From Pyronema omphalodes (taxonomy: Eukaryota > Ascomycota > Pezizomycetes > Pezizales > Pyronemataceae): a DNA stretch of 64,000 nt. The notes under the pieces were generated by a model. It was not told the origin of the DNA. It worked only from the letters and a program-made list of their open reading frames with translations, and searched no databases. Below, piece after piece: positions 24,858 through 38,716 of the stretch. Position 1 is the first letter of the stretch. Each line of letters opens with the position of its first letter. The stretch covers positions 124,001 to 188,000 of the forward strand of contig JAJJXM010000002.1 in the NCBI GenBank assembly GCA_024516155.1. The letters are read 5' to 3'. Both the position numbers and the translations under genes were made by a program.

Positions 24858-24936
24858 GAAAACCCTTTTGTGGTTTTATCATAGTAACGGTAACAGGGAA
24901 ACCCTTTTTGTGATTTTATCATAGTCAAAGTAACAG
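24858..24936 (+). repeat. Tandem duplication, about 40-bp unit
   Basis: Two adjacent copies share AAACCCTTTTGTG and TTTTATCATAGT with a few substitutions. The second copy starts at about 24,898. Confidence 0.8.
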
Positions 24937-26195
24937 ATTACATATCATCTGGTCAACGCCATCTTCATTCTCAGCCCCGGTGTAGAAGCTTGTCTCAAAG
25001 CTCGATCACGCTAAAGTTATACTTCTCCGCGGCCGGTGGACACAAGCCGGAAAGCGGCTACTAGCTTTATATGGGCCATATTAATACTTTCATTGAATTC
25101 TTCGAATGATCGGCACTCTGCCACGGGGCAAACTCTCCAAGACATCTTAGTTTTTTTCAGCAGACGCCGGGTATTCATGATTTCTGCAGATCTCGGGAGA
25201 TCACGTACTCATCGACCCTACCAGACCTTTTCAGACTGATTGGGCCTTGTCACATTTTGTCTGACCTATCTGACTTTATCAAGCTTCTTATTGTGCCTAC
25301 CTTAGAAACATCAAATCACGGCAGAAAGATCTCCATTGTGGATGATGCGCAGCAAGTTGCACAGACACCGCTCGCTAGCTTCACTGCCGATGATCATAGA
25401 ATCTCGTAATATCGAGTATATACTATACAGTATTACGTCCATTTCTCCGAGTAGCAATAGAACGTACTTCTCAGTTTATCACCCCACACAAGTTCACGTA
25501 GAGTTCCTTCTTTCCCCGCAGTGGCTAATTTTATGTGCTCAAGCAGTTTTGGGCCATCAGATTCAGCCATGGTTGGATTCAAAAGAATTTACGTTTGCCT
25601 AACAACAAAAGTACCGGAAGATTATGACCGTACAATACCTCCTCTAGATTCTTGTCCTCCCAGTCTACTTTATTCTGGATAAACTGTCAATTTTCATTAC
25701 GACGGGGCCAATGATAGCGGCCAACCACATGGTTCTGAACCCTTGACGATGTCTTTGGAACCTTATGCGAGTAGATAAACTCATAGCCCTGTTGCACGTT
25801 GGGTTGTGTACAGTTAATATACGATGTATAGATTGAAAATCGGTTGTGTTGTGACCCCAACTATTAGTGCGTACGGTTAATATGGAATACCATGGGCGGA
25901 GGGACTTACCATCATATAACTGTGAAGACTAGGCAATAGCTGGGTATTCAGAGTGGCAGTGCCGAGTAATGTCATCCAATATGTTTTGGATAGCTGGATA
26001 TAGTAAAGGTTCTCCGGTACCAGATGATAATCCCAGAGCGGGAAAACTTTAGGTACCGTGGGTTTACTCGAATAACGATGAGGTGGGATACATCATGAAA
26101 GCAATGATAAACACCAGAAGCTTTGTATCCAACTAGCCAAGACCATCCTAGAGGCACAGTCGCCAATAGAAATGCAATAGTGGCCGGATTTGTAG

Positions 26196-26317
26196 CCGGA
26201 TGAATGCTAGTCACCAAGATTTGCTCTGCGGTGAGAGGATAAAAACTCTAGAGATGGTGTTCTCAACCCCCCAAAACCTTGGTCCAGTATCCGGATGGAT
26301 ACTAGTAACCGAGATTT
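26196..26317 (+). repeat. Diverged direct repeat, about 28 bp
   Basis: The segment starting CCGGATGAATGCTAGTCACC (26,196-26,224) recurs as CCGGATGGATACTAGTAACC (about 26,290-26,317), both continuing into GATTT. The spacing is about 94 bases. It may be a remnant of an old repeat. Confidence 0.6.
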
Positions 26318-27280
26318 TGTTTTTACGATTACCATGATGATAATATATTCCCTTGAAGCTTAACAGGAAGTATGGATATCTCCCAGTCAAAGATTGCATA
26401 AAGATTTGCAATACCTAGAACGGCCCAACAATGAATATGTATGTAATCAAAGAATCAATAGCATAAGTTACTGCAAGTTCAACTGCCGTAGACCGAAAAG
26501 CCTCGGCGTTATGTCCAGGAAAAGCTAGCACCCAAGATATTCAGGTTACTGTTTTTTCTTTGATGAAAAACATGATGCATTCATCAAAGATTGAGTGAGA
26601 ATCACGGCAAAGAAATACCGTTTACTTAGACTTGTTTCAAATCCTTCTGCCGTCTTTCTCCCGCTTTGGGTCCGTCTTCAATGTTTCACTGCAGAATAAC
26701 TCGAGCTTTCATGAAAACTTTATTGTATGGTTAAGCGGTTATAAGCTTGTGCCTCAATGGGTCCCTCCAGTACCCTACCTCGACCCAGCACGACGTAAAG
26801 TGGTGTTCCGGCTTTAGTCTAGCTTTATGTTCAAAGATAGTGCGCACATCTAAATAGTAGGGGATGCTTCCTTCCATAGATTGGGCACAATTTGATATTG
26901 GGTCAGTGGTTTAAATGAGATGATAGGAGCCCAGCCTCAGCCTTAGCCTCTGTTTCGTTACATTTAGGACGAATGTTTACTGACCAGGCAAGTGTATTCT
27001 GCCATCTTCTTGCCTTTGATCTTGCCGAACAGCCGTTCAAAAAGCTTTTTATGGTATCGGCATGATCAACAAAATTACTTAAGCATCAAACCAAAAAGCA
27101 TAAGTGGTATGACAACAAAAAAAAAATAAAACCAACAAACATAGTGAAGTTTCCCAAAACGAAATCCCGATCCCTGCTACACACACACGCGACTCCCAGA
27201 AATACATGCCCAGCCCAGTTATGAAGAATGAATAAGAACCAAAAATGTCATCAAGAATAAATATCCCAGCCCTAGCCAAT

Positions 27281-28857
27281 TTACATTTCCGGGCCATCGC
27301 CCTTATCCCGGCGGATGGGAATCTTGATACCTGTTTGAGCGGGTTTAGCAAAGCTTAAGTAGAAGGACATAACATGACGAGGGTACCTTGTGTAGCAAAG
27401 CATTTGCTAAGATGAGTGCTCTCAATGACACCGGGGAACTTCTTAGCACTGTATACCTGGAAAACATCGGAGTACGCAGTTGCCAAAACGGGGGCAACAC
27501 CAGTGTTAAGCTTTCCGTCGACTCTACCGACATTTACAAAGTTCATTTTCAGTCTAGAAACGTGTTAATATCTCGGTATGAATCATTTTCGTAAACATAT
27601 TACCTAAACAATCCCTCTGTCCTTACAGAAAGGTCTTGCAGGATGAACCAAACTCCAATCTTGTTGTCAGGGTCGGTCAATTTGAAGGCGCTAGCACTCA
27701 GACTACCAATAAGGTTGCGAGTGAACATTCCTGATGGTGTCTGCGGAGGCATGGGACCTGACGGCATTTGTTGCTGTGGCGAAGCTGCAGCTACCTGCAT
27801 AGTGTTCTGGTATCCACCATATCCAGGTCCGTTCTGAGGCTGCTGTTGAGTTGGTGGGTAGTAGCCTTGGGGAGCTGGAGGTTGTTGCTGAGCTGGTGGA
27901 TGAGGTGATTGCGCCGGAGGATATCCTTGATATGTAATCTGTGAATATCCGGGATGCTGCTGCTGCGGGTGGTGTGGGTGGTGAGCCTGTGGGTGCGGGT
28001 GAGGCGGAGGGGTGGGCGGAGGCGGAGGGTAAGAGGAAGAGGTCGCGGCGGAGATAGAGGGAGAGGTGGCAGAATGCCGGACGAGATTTACTTCTCTGGA
28101 GCCGTCGGCCGACCAGAGATCGACCGTAAGAACGTAAAACGAGGTATCGACCTCACTATTGAAGGTTAAAATGTCAGTATCAACTATCACCACAAGAGAG
28201 AGGGGGGGGGGGGGGGGGGGGAGGGTGCCAAGGGCAACCGCGCGTGCAAAAGGGGGTATGATTGGCGACACCTGCTTGCTCACAGGTATGAACGAATAGA
28301 CAACGGATGGTACCGCGATGAACTGGTTCGACTCACTTGATATCTATTTCCTTCCCAGTAGCTTCGTCCTTCACTACTAGGCGAACACAAGGAGGTGGGG
28401 TAATTGGTCGTCGGTCCTGTGTAGAGCTCACTGTCAGCACGCGTGCATCTTCTTCCTAATCGCCTTTCATAGTGGAAAGTCCTATTCATGAATGTTGAAA
28501 CGCGTATCCGCAATTGCCTGGCAAGCAGGATGCAGGAGCAACACATACCTTGTCTCCAAAACCGCACATCCGCGCTCGAATCGGCTGCTGCTTGACCTCC
28601 AACGAGTATATTCGCCCATCTCCACGGCATGAGACGTTCTGCGGAAGCGGGGGATAGTTTTGGCTCATTCCGTTGCTGTTTATAGGGTGCGGCGGTGGTT
28701 GATGTGGTTGTGAGGATGATGTCGAGGAGGAGGCCCGAGTTAACGGTAGCGGTGGTGGAGGCACACCGGCATGGTGCTGCTGGTGCTGGTGTTGGTGTTG
28801 TTGGTGCTGCTGGTTGTGGTGCTGGCCCGGAGCTATGCTATACATGTTCAGTGACAT
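27281..28857 (-). CDS. velB: Velvet regulator VelB
   Basis: Five exons: 28857-28549, 28416-28337, 28155-27604, 27553-27387 and 27330-27281, giving 385 residues, all phases consistent. The velvet domain starts with YSLEVKQQPIRARMCGFGDK, DRRPITPPPCVRLVVKDEAT and EVDTSFYVLTVDLWSADGSR. It is interrupted by a Pro/His/Gln-rich insertion of about 100 residues and resumes with NLIGSLSASAFKLTDPDNKI, VWFILQDLSVRTEGLFRLKM, FQVYSAKKFPGVIEST and LSKCFATQG/IKIPIRRD. Both the split domain and these motifs are those of VelB. VelB pairs with VeA and LaeA, or with VosA, in the nucleus to control development, light response and secondary metabolism. The N-terminus is His/Gln-rich and disordered. Intron 2 contains a 20-base C tract on the coding strand. 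The gene stands alone between two large gene-free tracts. Confidence 0.97.
28202..28221 (+). repeat. Homopolymer G20 inside velB intron 2
   Basis: Twenty consecutive G on the plus strand (C on the coding strand), flanked by GAGAGAG. It lies within intron 28336-28156, about 46 bases from the acceptor. Confidence 0.9.
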
Positions 28858-31800
28858 TATTGTGTGGAATTAGTTGCTGGATTAAAGCACTATTGAGTCT
28901 GGATTTTGTTTTGTTTATTTTTCAAAAATAAATTATCAATTAAAAAAAAAAGCTGATAGTCGTAATGTTGCTCGAGGTGGTATCGTCGCTGGGAGGCCGT
29001 AGCTATAAGGACGTCTCTCTAGATCTGTTGAATTGCACTCCACCACAAGACTCGACTGACAGAACAAGAGAATCCCGAAAGGCTTCCGTTGATTTGATTG
29101 TCTGCACTATTCGACTGAACAGGGGAAATCAGCCAAGTTTTGGTTTCTCCCTTACGAACGCCGGTGCTATCGATTCAAATCAACGACGGCCGTTTTCCGA
29201 GAGAAGGCGACTCGACTCTTTTATAAAGTTTCCCCCTGTCTTCTTGGTATCACTCCCGTGGCCCCCGCCCACCACAGGAAAAAGGAATTATGGTGAGCAG
29301 AAGCAGACCCTACGCCCTTGTCCCAAAAGAACCTGGGTATTGGGCCAACATACCGTTGATCTTCTGACCGTGACTTTGCTGGCCGGCTTGGGGACAGTAC
29401 CGAACCCCAAGAACTAGTCCCGCACGGCAGAGTCACGACAAGTCCAGCGACGAATCCATGGTTTGCCTTGATGCCCTGGACTCGGAGAAGCGCCGTCAGG
29501 CTCTAAATTTATGTAGCTCACAGTGTGTGCTTTTTCTCGTTGAACAGTCGTCATGCAGCTCTGTACCGACGTACAACGCAGTTCAACAGTACCCAAATGG
29601 TATCGCCCTCAATAACTGCAATCGATATTCTGATAGTCTGCATGACTCCGGAGAAGCTGGCACCAATACCATAAACACACCTGTTGTGGATAGGATTATT
29701 ACGTGCCGTACAGACACACCGGGGATCTTCGATTACTCCGGAGCCACAGAGCTGCGGAAGCAGTATTGAGAATTCCATAAAAACAATCATCCACACCGAC
29801 GGAGCTGGCAACGTAGGCCGTGACTCTGCTATGATCACCCAAGAAGCACGTAATTTGATATTGCCGGAATTTGTTTTCATGCAGCGATGAGCCCTGGTCC
29901 CGGAAAAGTAAATATCAAAAGGGTGGAGTTGTCTGACTGAATATGAGTGTGATAATATTTTTCCAAGGATAACAGTCTGGGAAATTCAATCCGTAGTTTT
30001 GGAACCGGTAGATATACGCCGGAAAAAAAAAACAAGGGCCCCGCACAGCTTGTTCAGAATCGACACATCCTGTCCGCGTATATTGATTCTGAGCCTGCCT
30101 TAGATGATATTATCGAAGATTTCCGTTAAGGGAATGTGAGTAAATAAATTTGGATAAAGTGTGCGCAGCCAGAATAGCGTATGGAAACCACCCATCTACC
30201 GTACTTTTTTTCTATGCTCATGCCGTCATATTGCAGACCTGATAAGTCCTTTACTGTGGGTAACTCCACGTAGGACACCGAATACCCTACACCACAAACT
30301 TCACTCAGTATTCCATTAGAGTATTCCTGGATAGATCTGCTTCAGGTTTTTATCGTCTAACTATGTCGAATATCGATGGAATAATCCATATGCTCCGACT
30401 GTTAGCTGTTATCGTCCGATCGCGGCTAGGAATAGCACTCTTATCGATTTTGGCACACATAAAGCTCTGAATTGATAATCCAATTCTGAGACCGAGGTAA
30501 ACATTTCTATACAGAGAAAAAATCGTGATGAGCGGCGAAGATACAGCCATCAGGTGGTTGTGGAAATTATGCTAATCCCGTGATGATTGCCGTTATCAGT
30601 AGACCAGGGATATAAATCTGATACCCGAAGCGCTCAGATTAAGGATTTCTATCGAATGCTCCAAAAAAATTCCGATGATCCACCTTCCCACCAGAACTTT
30701 GGTACTGGTACGACGGAATTGACGAAAACCGCCTTCCAATTGCATTTTGAAAACAGAAAAATCTGAGTATTCCGAGATTCGAATTTTCTGATATTATTGC
30801 AACCCAGATTCAGCAGTCGCTGATAGCCTCGAGCTACCGAATACCCCTAATTTGCTCGAGGAATCCCAAAGCCATGGTCAAACACTAGATCTGACCCCCA
30901 GACGGGGTTCTTCGGGTTGCGCTTATCGAGGCTTGGCTTCGATACACTGCGCTAGCAGTATGTCCATAGTCGCACCGGATTGGTTCCCCGCTCTTTGCTG
31001 CAGCCCCACTGCAATACGCGCAGTGGTGATCTTTCGTCATCATCTGAGGTCCGATTATTTCTGAAACATTCGTTTAGAAGTCGATTCCTTAAGTGGCGAA
31101 AAATTAGGATATATATGGTGACCATAACATGGGGATGCATAACTTATTTCACTTTGCTCGGGATCAGTCCAAAATCTGCTGCGTACATCATGGACCACAT
31201 GGCAATGAAGGTGTTGGTGTATGATCACACATATTGCACTTCTGCTTGTTGCGCAGGCTCAATTTTTTTTTGGGCACCACCATGCAAGGAAATGCATACT
31301 CGCCCTCGTGATTACCAACTACCGGTCTGGTGGTAACATCCATACCGGGTCGGCGGTAAAGTAGAGTGCATACCATCAGGGTGCCCAGAAAACCACCGAC
31401 CACAGATATCAGCATTGTTCCAACCCTCTGGAAGGCATTAAGATGGCTTCTTCGATGACGATGCCGGTAATTGGAAAATCCCCAGACAGGAAATACTAAT
31501 CATAAAATCAGCAATATCTGATTCAGCGTCGGAATGGAACTTCGGAAGGTCGCTTAAAATAGTGATGTAGTTGAGACTTTCTCTCCTTTGCATTTTTCTC
31601 TCAGCTGATAAACTTATGTCTAGAACGGTTGCTGTAAGCCACCAGCACAGTATCTGGAATCGCCATTATCTAGAGCACGACATCAAAGAATCCCGGATGC
31701 CGTAAAGATGCTGCGAAATCTGAGGTTGATTCCTCTAATATCCAAACAGTATTGAGAATAATCTTTGATTGGCTTCGATATGAGGTGAGCTTCGATACAT

Positions 31801-34800
31801 CTTGAGACGTCCCACTTGCCCTGCACGTCGTATCTTCAATCTCTTCCAGGTGCTGTGATGTTGCATCAATTGTATCGCATCGGACAACTCCGCCTGTGGG
31901 GTAAAGACCAATCAGCGTCTGATGAAGTGCAGTATTTCCTTTTTAATGCATGCCAGTGGAACCTACAGAGAATGCATGGATCAATGAAGGATTGGCGCGC
32001 GGACGGGTGTGGTACTATCAACTCTCTGGTACCCAATGGCGCTTGCCACACCCACCGCCGCGGTTCATAATGGGTGGAAAGAGACCCGCAGATCTGGAAC
32101 AGGGCTAGATGACAGAATTCGACGGCAGCAATGATACAGTCCACAGTGGGTGCAATGAATCACATTTTCCGGGTTCACGGACTTGGAACCGGCCTCCAGG
32201 GTCACATTTGCAGTCGTTCCGACGGACACGAGACAAAGCGGGGTATGTATATCGTTCGCTATGTCTTATTTCATTGCTGGATATCAAAGCTCGTACGTAA
32301 CTATGTTTCTCCTGCGATTAGCTAAATGATAATAGACTACGCTGTGGACGAATGGAAGTGAATTGGGGTTTGGCTTGCATATTTCTGCATAAAAATTTGT
32401 GGGGGTTGTGTGACGTGGGGGGGTGTTCTTTTTTCGTTTGGCGTTAAAACCACTCACCAATCTCAACCATGGTTCTGTTTTAGCCTTCCCGCGCAACCTC
32501 CTTCCTCGCTCGCTGCCCTATCGCAATGGATTACCACTGTCTTATATAGGCAGCCCGGTATGGGTGAAAACTCTCTTCGATCCCAGGGACCAGGAAAGGA
32601 CTTCTTGCAACCACACAGATAAATGTCTCAGTTCTAGGCTGACGAATTGATGATGAGCCGCTTTGGGTTGTACCTACCAGTTTCACTGAACGTTTCCTCT
32701 AGTTTGTCTAGCTTTCTCCGCGATCTGAAGGCGAATCCAAGTTCCGCAGAACCATCCGCCATGTATCGGTGGTAAAGCCTGCAGACTACTACGCAGCCAC
32801 CGCACCGGGACCAAACCAGCGTCGCGGCCATCAACGCCTAGAACACCAAGGTGCATGGAGCTATGAATTTGACCGCTGCCCAACCCAGTTTTCAGGCTCA
32901 TGATAACTCCCGAAGAAATAATGGTGAAGTTTCCGGTGCTTCACCTCAAGTGCGGCGCATGCGGACAGGAGGACATACTGCGGTAGATAGCACGTTGGTA
33001 ATTAAATAACCAGACTGATCAACACTTTAGCTTCCATTGGGAATTCATTCAAAGTCACTCTCACCCAATAAATTTTCTGTATTCTCGTCAAGAACGCGAT
33101 GACGATCACGTACGCACGTGTATCCGACCGGCCCGATAGCTTTTGGATGAGAATTCGGGTTGGATTGCAAGCTTAACAGTTTGTTGGGAAAGAGCCAATC
33201 GGCTGTTCAACAAGTCCATGTGGGGACGGTGTGCCCCTCTTGACATTGTGACGAAGGCTGCAGTTTGCATGTCTCAGCTAAAAGGATGTGAGTTAAACAC
33301 TGAGAAGGACTGAAGTCACAAAAGGTGGAGGAAGATGGAGGAATGTGGTGGTAAGAGGGGAAGGGGCACAGTTCAATCTTCAACTTTCAAATAAGCGGTA
33401 GCTGTTACATGGAGCTGGATGGTCCGCCACCAGAGTACTACCTCAACATAGGATATAATGAACGAATGATACGTCTTGCACGCTGTGTGCTTCCTGTGCT
33501 ATGGGCTTTTTCCTCATCGGTTACGCTGAGGCCTGATTGATTGATATTTGCAAACATTTCTCTCTGGCACAGGATTGTCATTCGATGCAAGGCGTTAACT
33601 GCACGCTACAGCGGAACTCCGCTGTGTAGAAGCATATATTTAAGTGGTTATTGTAAGTTTTATCATTCCATTCGCTCCAAATGTGATCACCTAAGGTCAA
33701 ATATGCTTCCCGGGTTAAGTGACATAATGGTTTACGGATTGAACCATGATTGCATAAATAAGCTTGGTCAGTTATAACTCGATCAAAAGCACCAATTAAC
33801 TTGTGATTCAAGTGCTGTATAGGGGCTACCGGACGTGTGGCCAGAAAAAAAAATGATGAAAACCAGCAGCTGAAACACGTTCCAGTTTCTCGAGAAGTTC
33901 TAGACTCTCGAATATACACACTACTTGTATAATGGACTTGCGGAAACCCTCTTCAAGCGAGATCTGGTCTTACCCCACATCATACCCGCTGTCTCAGCTA
34001 CCCACTCGTTAGCAGTCTACATTGAAATATGTTCTGCAGATACAAAAAACTTTTCAGTGAAAGATGCAGATTTGGAATTCAACGTTCCGCGGAAAGTGCA
34101 CGGCATAGTATGTCTATTTTCCATGAGGTCAGGCTTCGAAAGCCAAGCAGTGCTCATTTTCCGTTGTTTCCAGGGGCACAACCAGGTACACCGGCCACGT
34201 GGGGGCTGGGGCTTTGAGTCAGCGTGTTATGGGCGCGGTACTTTCCGATCCATTGGACAAGAGGCGTCAATTTTATTTCCCTAAGGATACTTGAGCTAAA
34301 TTTAAGTAATAAAAAATTAATGATGCTTGTTTTCAATTGGATTGCGGAATTGCACTTATCTCTTTGTCCTTGTACGGTCCCACAACTACGGCCTAGAAAA
34401 TTTCTTGCCCAATCTGTAATCTGCAATCTGTATAACTTGAAATATTATACGATGTTTTCCAATTTGGAATATTATTGCGCCAGAAAGGTGGTTTTTAATG
34501 ATAAAGTCTGTCAGGCGATGTATTTGTCTTAAACATTTGTGTTACTGATTTTTAGAACACTAGCCTGATACACTTTAGGAGTTATGCTCTTTACCTCGCC
34601 ACTACGAAGCTCAAATGATTTTCCTGATGAACGTATGTAATGGAGCCGGTACTTCACCAAATAGACACGGTACTTATTCTTTGCGTAATTATTTTTCTAT
34701 CAGCGTTTTTCATTCAGTGCCTCAAGAGGATAAAGCCAGCATGCTGGTCTTTGTTAGTTGGGACTCGCGGGATTACGAACAAAAATCACCTGAAATCAAT

Positions 34801-37800
34801 TTTTATACAACGAATTCAATAAATCACGTTTCATGTGACCATATGTGAGGCGTTCAAAGTAAAACCGCTGGCCCATGCACTGCTAACCTGGAATGATGGT
34901 GCTCCAGCTTCATGAATGAGCACTCGTTCTCAGACGCGATGTTGAGGTTTTCATAATGGCATCATGCATCCTTATGGTGATTCCGTCCGCCAACCCAGTT
35001 ACTAATATAATAACTGGTAATTATAGTCGGGTTGGTATTCGACAAAATCGCCTAAAAGTGCTAGATAATTATAGGCCAGAATGATTTGAGCAACCTGTAT
35101 AACATGTATTGCGTCTGAATAAAAACGTAAAATCATAGAATATTGACACATACTTAACCTTGTCTACACTCATATACGTTAATCCATAGAATTTCTGGTA
35201 GGTTGTATTGGGCCGGGACACAGAAGTTTGACTGGCCGGCCATTCCTCAAATGACGTGTCGATACTATACGCTCCTATATTCTCGCTGTATTAAGCATAA
35301 GTATACCCCCACTTTTTCTACAGTTCAAAATAATGATACGGTTTATCTGCAACGGGTTGACGCTTTTGTTATAAGTCGAATTGGTCCCACGCAAACAGTT
35401 AGAAAACCAGCTGTAGTAATAGAATGCTATACGAGGAACATGCGCACGGACCAAAGATCAGCAACTCTACACAAACTTCGAAAGGCTTTTTCCGATGTTT
35501 CACTACCTTTTCTCGGAGAATTATCTACCAACCATGAACGTCCCTCGCACTCGTATCTACCCGCCATCAACCCGGATTGAGATATGATATAAGCATTGAA
35601 TATATTCTAAAGATCTACCGCCCTCGGCTATAGCAGAGGTCTGTGGTCCAATCGCTGCTAAATTATATTACCATATACGTGACCCATTTGAGCTACAAAG
35701 GTATACATAGATCAGTCAATCCCCCCAGTTTAGTAACACCAGGTGGCAAGTTGAGGCGAGTCTTGTTTGAGATAGCTTGTATCGAACTTCTCAAACAACA
35801 GGCCGAGAAGTTTGTAATCGATCGGCTCAATATTTCTTATATGCATGTCTCATGTGTAGCCGACAGCACGCTACTTTGTTCCAAAAGAGTCCCGCTTTTG
35901 ACCAGCGGCTACAGCAAACCTCCTTTCCGGATCCCACTGCAGGTTCTACATCATTCCAACAACTTGGTAAAATCAACGATGGCCTCTTGAGCAATCAACT
36001 AGGCTAGTATTTGTTTACTACTCCTTGAATTATTATAATATGCTTGACGAACTGTAAAAATTACGCGCCTATCCCCCACATACCCCATTGATGCTATATG
36101 GAAACTCGATCACGAGTATATACATAGCATATGCGGCTAATATAATTAAAATTGAGTTGCTTCTGGACCGGAAGATGACAATTTTCACGCTAAATATGTG
36201 TGAGATCCTTGCGTTAAGGATTTGAGAAGATGGTACGTCAATGGCGCTCAAAACGTCTGTGATTGATAGGTTAGTTAACACATAGATACACTTACTGCAT
36301 GACAACTCAATCCATACAGGGTGGTCGCCTCTACTTTTTGCCGCCCTCAAAATCAATAGTTCAGTGGCCTCAACTACTTGCGAGTTACAATGCAGAAGTT
36401 TTGTAAATCCTTGGATTTTACTCCGGCTATCTCAGGGTATCAAATGACTGAGCCCTGCCCACATACCGAGAATCGTGATTTCGTCTCTGATCTCATAGCT
36501 TCGCTTATGGGGAGCCCGATCATTGGATAACTGATTGCCAATCAACCCAAGCCGTTTTTAGTCCCATAATTATCGAGTTTGTATCTATACTTCACCAAAT
36601 GACTCAAGAACCAGTACGTTGTTTGCTTTCTCTCTGTGCCGTCATTACAACGTCTCTCGAATCCCTTTTTCAAAAGAACTTCGATGAGGCTCAAAACTTA
36701 AGGTTGTGTGGGAGAGGTCCAAGGCCTGACAGGGGTTTTAGTTACCACTCGGCATAAAATCGATATGCCGATACGAGTCGGCCGGCATGTACACAACGAA
36801 TGATTCGGCATGAGTGGTGGCTTGAAAGAGGTAAATGCAGGCATTGCAGTAGTAAGCCATAGCGGTAACTAGCGGAAATTAGTTGATATCTAGTATAAAT
36901 TTAGTGTGTTAATATATATTACACCTCTAATTTTTGACTAAAGAGTTCATTGTGTGGTTCTAGATAAATATTTGGCTTCTTCTACCCCTGTCATTCCGGT
37001 AATCGGAGTGAGAAACCATGAGAAAATATTGAACTATGAGTCTCCGGCTAGGGGCCCATTCAGCTCCATCTCTAACCTTCTAACAGCAGAATGTTCTTGA
37101 AACATGTCACGACGCCCCGTAATAAACTGCGTTTACACATGAATGAATCATGATGGTGCAATGCGGAACGTTCTCCGGAACATAGAAAACATCCGGAAAG
37201 ACCTATATCCAGAAAACATCAACTTTGTCCTACTTCTTGCTTATCCCTTTTTGTCAATCAGACTGTTCACGTACATATAATGCTTTTAGCCGGTGGAACA
37301 AGTTGCGACGATCAATTAAAGCTTGTAGTACAGTATTGATTTGAACATTTAGTAATTTACGTAGTAGAGTGCAGTTTAAGGTTAAATTTCCACAAGCATC
37401 CACTATTTCTATACCTAGGCGAATATTCGGAGATAAGGCAGAAAAATATTCCGAGTGGCAGGGTCCCTGACAGGAATAATAATGCGATTTTAATTTCTTA
37501 CCTAAATGTTAGATGCATTCTAATTTCTTATCTTATTAAATGCATTATGGTTATATCTCAACTGAATCAGTGGTGATATTTACACTGAGAGCGTGGTGCA
37601 CAAGTTAGCAGATCATAGAGCTTCAATTTCCGACTTCCGCGCATGATTGAATCTGTGAGATTTATGCATAATAAAATAACTTTAATGGTTGAGGGTATGA
37701 ATACGTAATGCTATTTACTTATCAAGATTCACCTCATTACTGACGAGTGTAGCCCATCTTTGTTACTTAACTCGTACTTGCAGCTTCAACTGCGCATGCT

Positions 37801-38613
37801 ATGGCCCTTCCCGTGCCGCGCACGTGCGCATTGCTTAAGTTCATGATGAAGTACTCGCTATCCTCAATACAGTTGGATTCTCGTTGAATTGCTGAGTGCA
37901 CATGTGGGTAATCGTAATAGACGATTAGAGATCAATGTATTCAATACATGTTTGTCATTGATGAGTAAAAAAATCAGGTAGATTGTGGGAGGGAATTCTA
38001 AGGTTTCGAGAGTTGATGTTTTTTTTTTTAAAAAAAAAAAAAAAAATCTATAATCTGGTAATTACAGTATTGAGTTTATTTCTATGATCCTGCGGCAAAC
38101 AAAAATTACACAAACAGGAAGCATAAAAGAAATATACGTCATAAGTCATTGGCTACAGATTAATCTCACAAGACACGTTAGCATATCTAAGGGCACATCT
38201 CAAAAAAGGCCATGGGTTATAGCACAAGTTGCACTTCTCAATTTATGTAGTTGTCTTTGGGTGCTTACATAGACATAGCAACGAACGATATCTACGCGAG
38301 ATAAAGTAGAGCAGTTAACTAGAATATTCGTGGTGTGCACATCACGGTTATACATAACACCATTATGCCTAGGAAGGACTAAATTGCGTCAGAGAGATGC
38401 CATGCTGATTAATGTGCCGTTGCCACGGATTATGCTGAATATTGCGTCTATTCAATTGAATTATATAGCTTCTTCGCGCTCCGTACTATGGATACATGTA
38501 GGTAATCCCAATGATTGACCAAAGTCTGCTAATCCCTAGAAACTATTATTGATTGTGCTCTATGTTATTACTTTTATGCTTGATATTTGCATAATAAACA
38601 TTGACACTATCAA
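28858..38613. other. Gene-free tract upstream of velB
   Basis: About 9.8 kb with stops in every frame and no gene, transposon domain or RNA gene that I can recognise. Small structures noticed: a hairpin at 36,750-36,770 (CGGCATA, 7-base loop, TATGCCG) and a T11/A17 block at 38,019-38,046. GC-richer islands (for example 34,180-34,270) alternate with AT-rich stretches. Confidence 0.5.
38019..38046 (+). repeat. T11 followed directly by A17
   Basis: An uninterrupted T run (38,019-38,029) is followed at once by an A run (38,030-38,046), forming a perfect self-complementary block. Confidence 0.9.
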
Positions 38614-38619
38614 GCGCTA

Positions 38620-38650
<31 letters not shown>

Positions 38651-38716
38651 TCACATTCGGTCCATTCCATATCCGGGGTAATCTGAAGGTCACCCGTTCA
38701 ATCCGGGTTTGGCGCA
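38614..38716 (+). tRNA. tRNA-Phe (GAA) with intron
   Basis: The cloverleaf is complete. Acceptor GCGCTAA pairs with TTGGCGC (one G-U), discriminator A38716; D arm GCTC/GAGC with loop AGTTGGGA; anticodon stem TCAGA/TCTGA with loop CTGAAG-A, anticodon GAA at 38,647-38,649; T arm ACCCG TTCAATC CGGGT. A 30-base intron (38,651-38,680) sits one base 3' of the anticodon, the canonical position. It lies 881 bases from the left LTR of element A. No CCA is encoded, as normal in eukaryotes. Confidence 0.93.

Larger units (their letters stand above)
21312..27280. other. Gene-free tract between BIG1 and velB
   Basis: Nearly 6 kb with no gene I can support. Base composition drifts between AT-rich (21,700-22,400) and mixed. 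A short tandem duplication (24,858-24,936), a diverged direct repeat (26,196-26,317) and a small hairpin at 22,451-22,479 are the only structures noticed. Decayed repeats are possible but not recognisable. Confidence 0.5.

Noticed and set aside
21312..27280. Possible Starship or secondary-metabolite cluster next to velB
   Set aside because: No tyrosine recombinase, synthase or transporter reading frame could be found on either strand.
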